The position numbers and the translations under genes were made by a program. 64,000 nt of DNA from an uncultured Litoreibacter sp. (lineage in GTDB: Bacteria > Pseudomonadota > Alphaproteobacteria > Rhodobacterales > Rhodobacteraceae), in assembly GCA_947492995.1 (NCBI GenBank), contig CANLOU010000003.1, forward strand, positions 310,001 through 374,000, given 5' to 3'. The notes under the pieces were generated by a model, which saw only the letters and a list, made by a program, of their open reading frames with translations, was not told where the DNA came from and did no database searches. Every line of letters starts with the position of its first letter. Within the stretch, counting starts at the first letter, position 1. Below, piece after piece: positions 63,742-64,000 of this stretch.

Positions 63742-64000
63742 ATGGATATGATTCTCGACTTCGGCAAAATCATCATCGCCGACCTTATCCTTTCGGGCGA
63801 CAACGCTCTGATTATCGGCATGGCGGCCGCTGGCCTTGCGCCAGAGCTGCGCAAGAAGGCCATTCTCTATGGCATGATTATCGCGGCGGTGCTGCGCATC
63901 GTCTTTGCGGTGGTGGCGACCAGTCTCTTGGGCATCAAGGGCATCTTGTTCGTGGGCTCGCTGCTGTTGTTCTACGTGTGCTGGCGGTTGTTCGTCGAAA
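63742..64000 (+). CDS. TerC-family membrane protein, N-terminal part
   Basis: First 86 residues of an integral membrane protein, cut by the right edge. The N-terminal helix holds the family's acidic motif ADLILSGDNALIIGMAA; a second helix YGMIIAAVLRIVFAVVATSLL and a third begin after it. TerC/Alx/YjbE relatives export metal ions such as manganese. It follows the GMC gene by five bases and may share its IclR control. Confidence 0.82.
   Translation, partial: MDMILDFGKIIIADLILSGDNALIIGMAAAGLAPELRKKAILYGMIIAAVLRIVFAVVATSLLGIKGILFVGSLLLFYVCWRLFVE

Overview
The window looks like chromosomal DNA from a marine alphaproteobacterium of the roseobacter group (Rhodobacterales). It is GC-rich and tightly packed, with many ATGA or GTGA stop/start overlaps. 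Its gene set is typical of that group: Tmm, GmaS, MgsABC, the Dmm demethylase, TmoXWV, sulfonate genes, TAXI-TRAP uptake, urease, and a pob/pca branch. The species cannot be named from the sequence alone. I see no rRNA, tRNA, CRISPR array, insertion sequence or prophage. No gene-free gap exceeds about 300 bases.

Region 1 (1-21044) is a methylated-amine island. On the minus strand lies mgsABC-gmaS-tmm, with tmm cut by the left edge. Divergent from it are amt and a 57-residue membrane protein. Next come dmmDABC, a convergent XRE-cupin regulator, a four-subunit sarcosine-oxidase-type enzyme best read as N-methylglutamate dehydrogenase (mgdABCD), and the TMAO transporter tmoXWV. Together these take TMA or TMAO down to glutamate, ammonium-level nitrogen and folate-bound C1. 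Only TMAO demethylase (Tdm) is missing, and it may lie outside the window.

Region 2 (21301-34598) is accessory catabolism. A LysR gene diverges from a seven-gene coupled operon: flavin reductase, aldehyde dehydrogenase, luciferase-type monooxygenase, DUF1185 protein, alpha/beta hydrolase, Xsc-like ThDP enzyme and a small barrel protein. I do not recognise this as a described pathway and consider it the best candidate for a new system. Facing it is a minus-strand TAXI-TRAP transporter operon with two NAD(P)-dependent dehydrogenases and a GntR regulator.

Region 3 (34665-54473) holds tamAB (outer-membrane assembly), a PLP lyase / M24 hydrolase / Asp-Glu racemase trio, and a urease operon (ureD-A-B-C ... 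E-F-G) split by an HNH nuclease gene, an M20 amidohydrolase gene and a DUF1127-like small gene. The zinc system znuBC-zur / znuA follows, with a clear Zur box.

Region 4 (54470-64000) holds pobA-pcaC-pcaH-pcaG plus a beta-keto acid cleavage enzyme (4-hydroxybenzoate/protocatechuate), a sulfolactate module (slcC-comE-comD) with LysR and IclR genes upstream, and a divergent GMC dehydrogenase gene followed by a TerC-family gene cut by the right edge.

The common theme is nitrogen, carbon and sulfur salvage from small organic osmolytes and aromatics in sea water.
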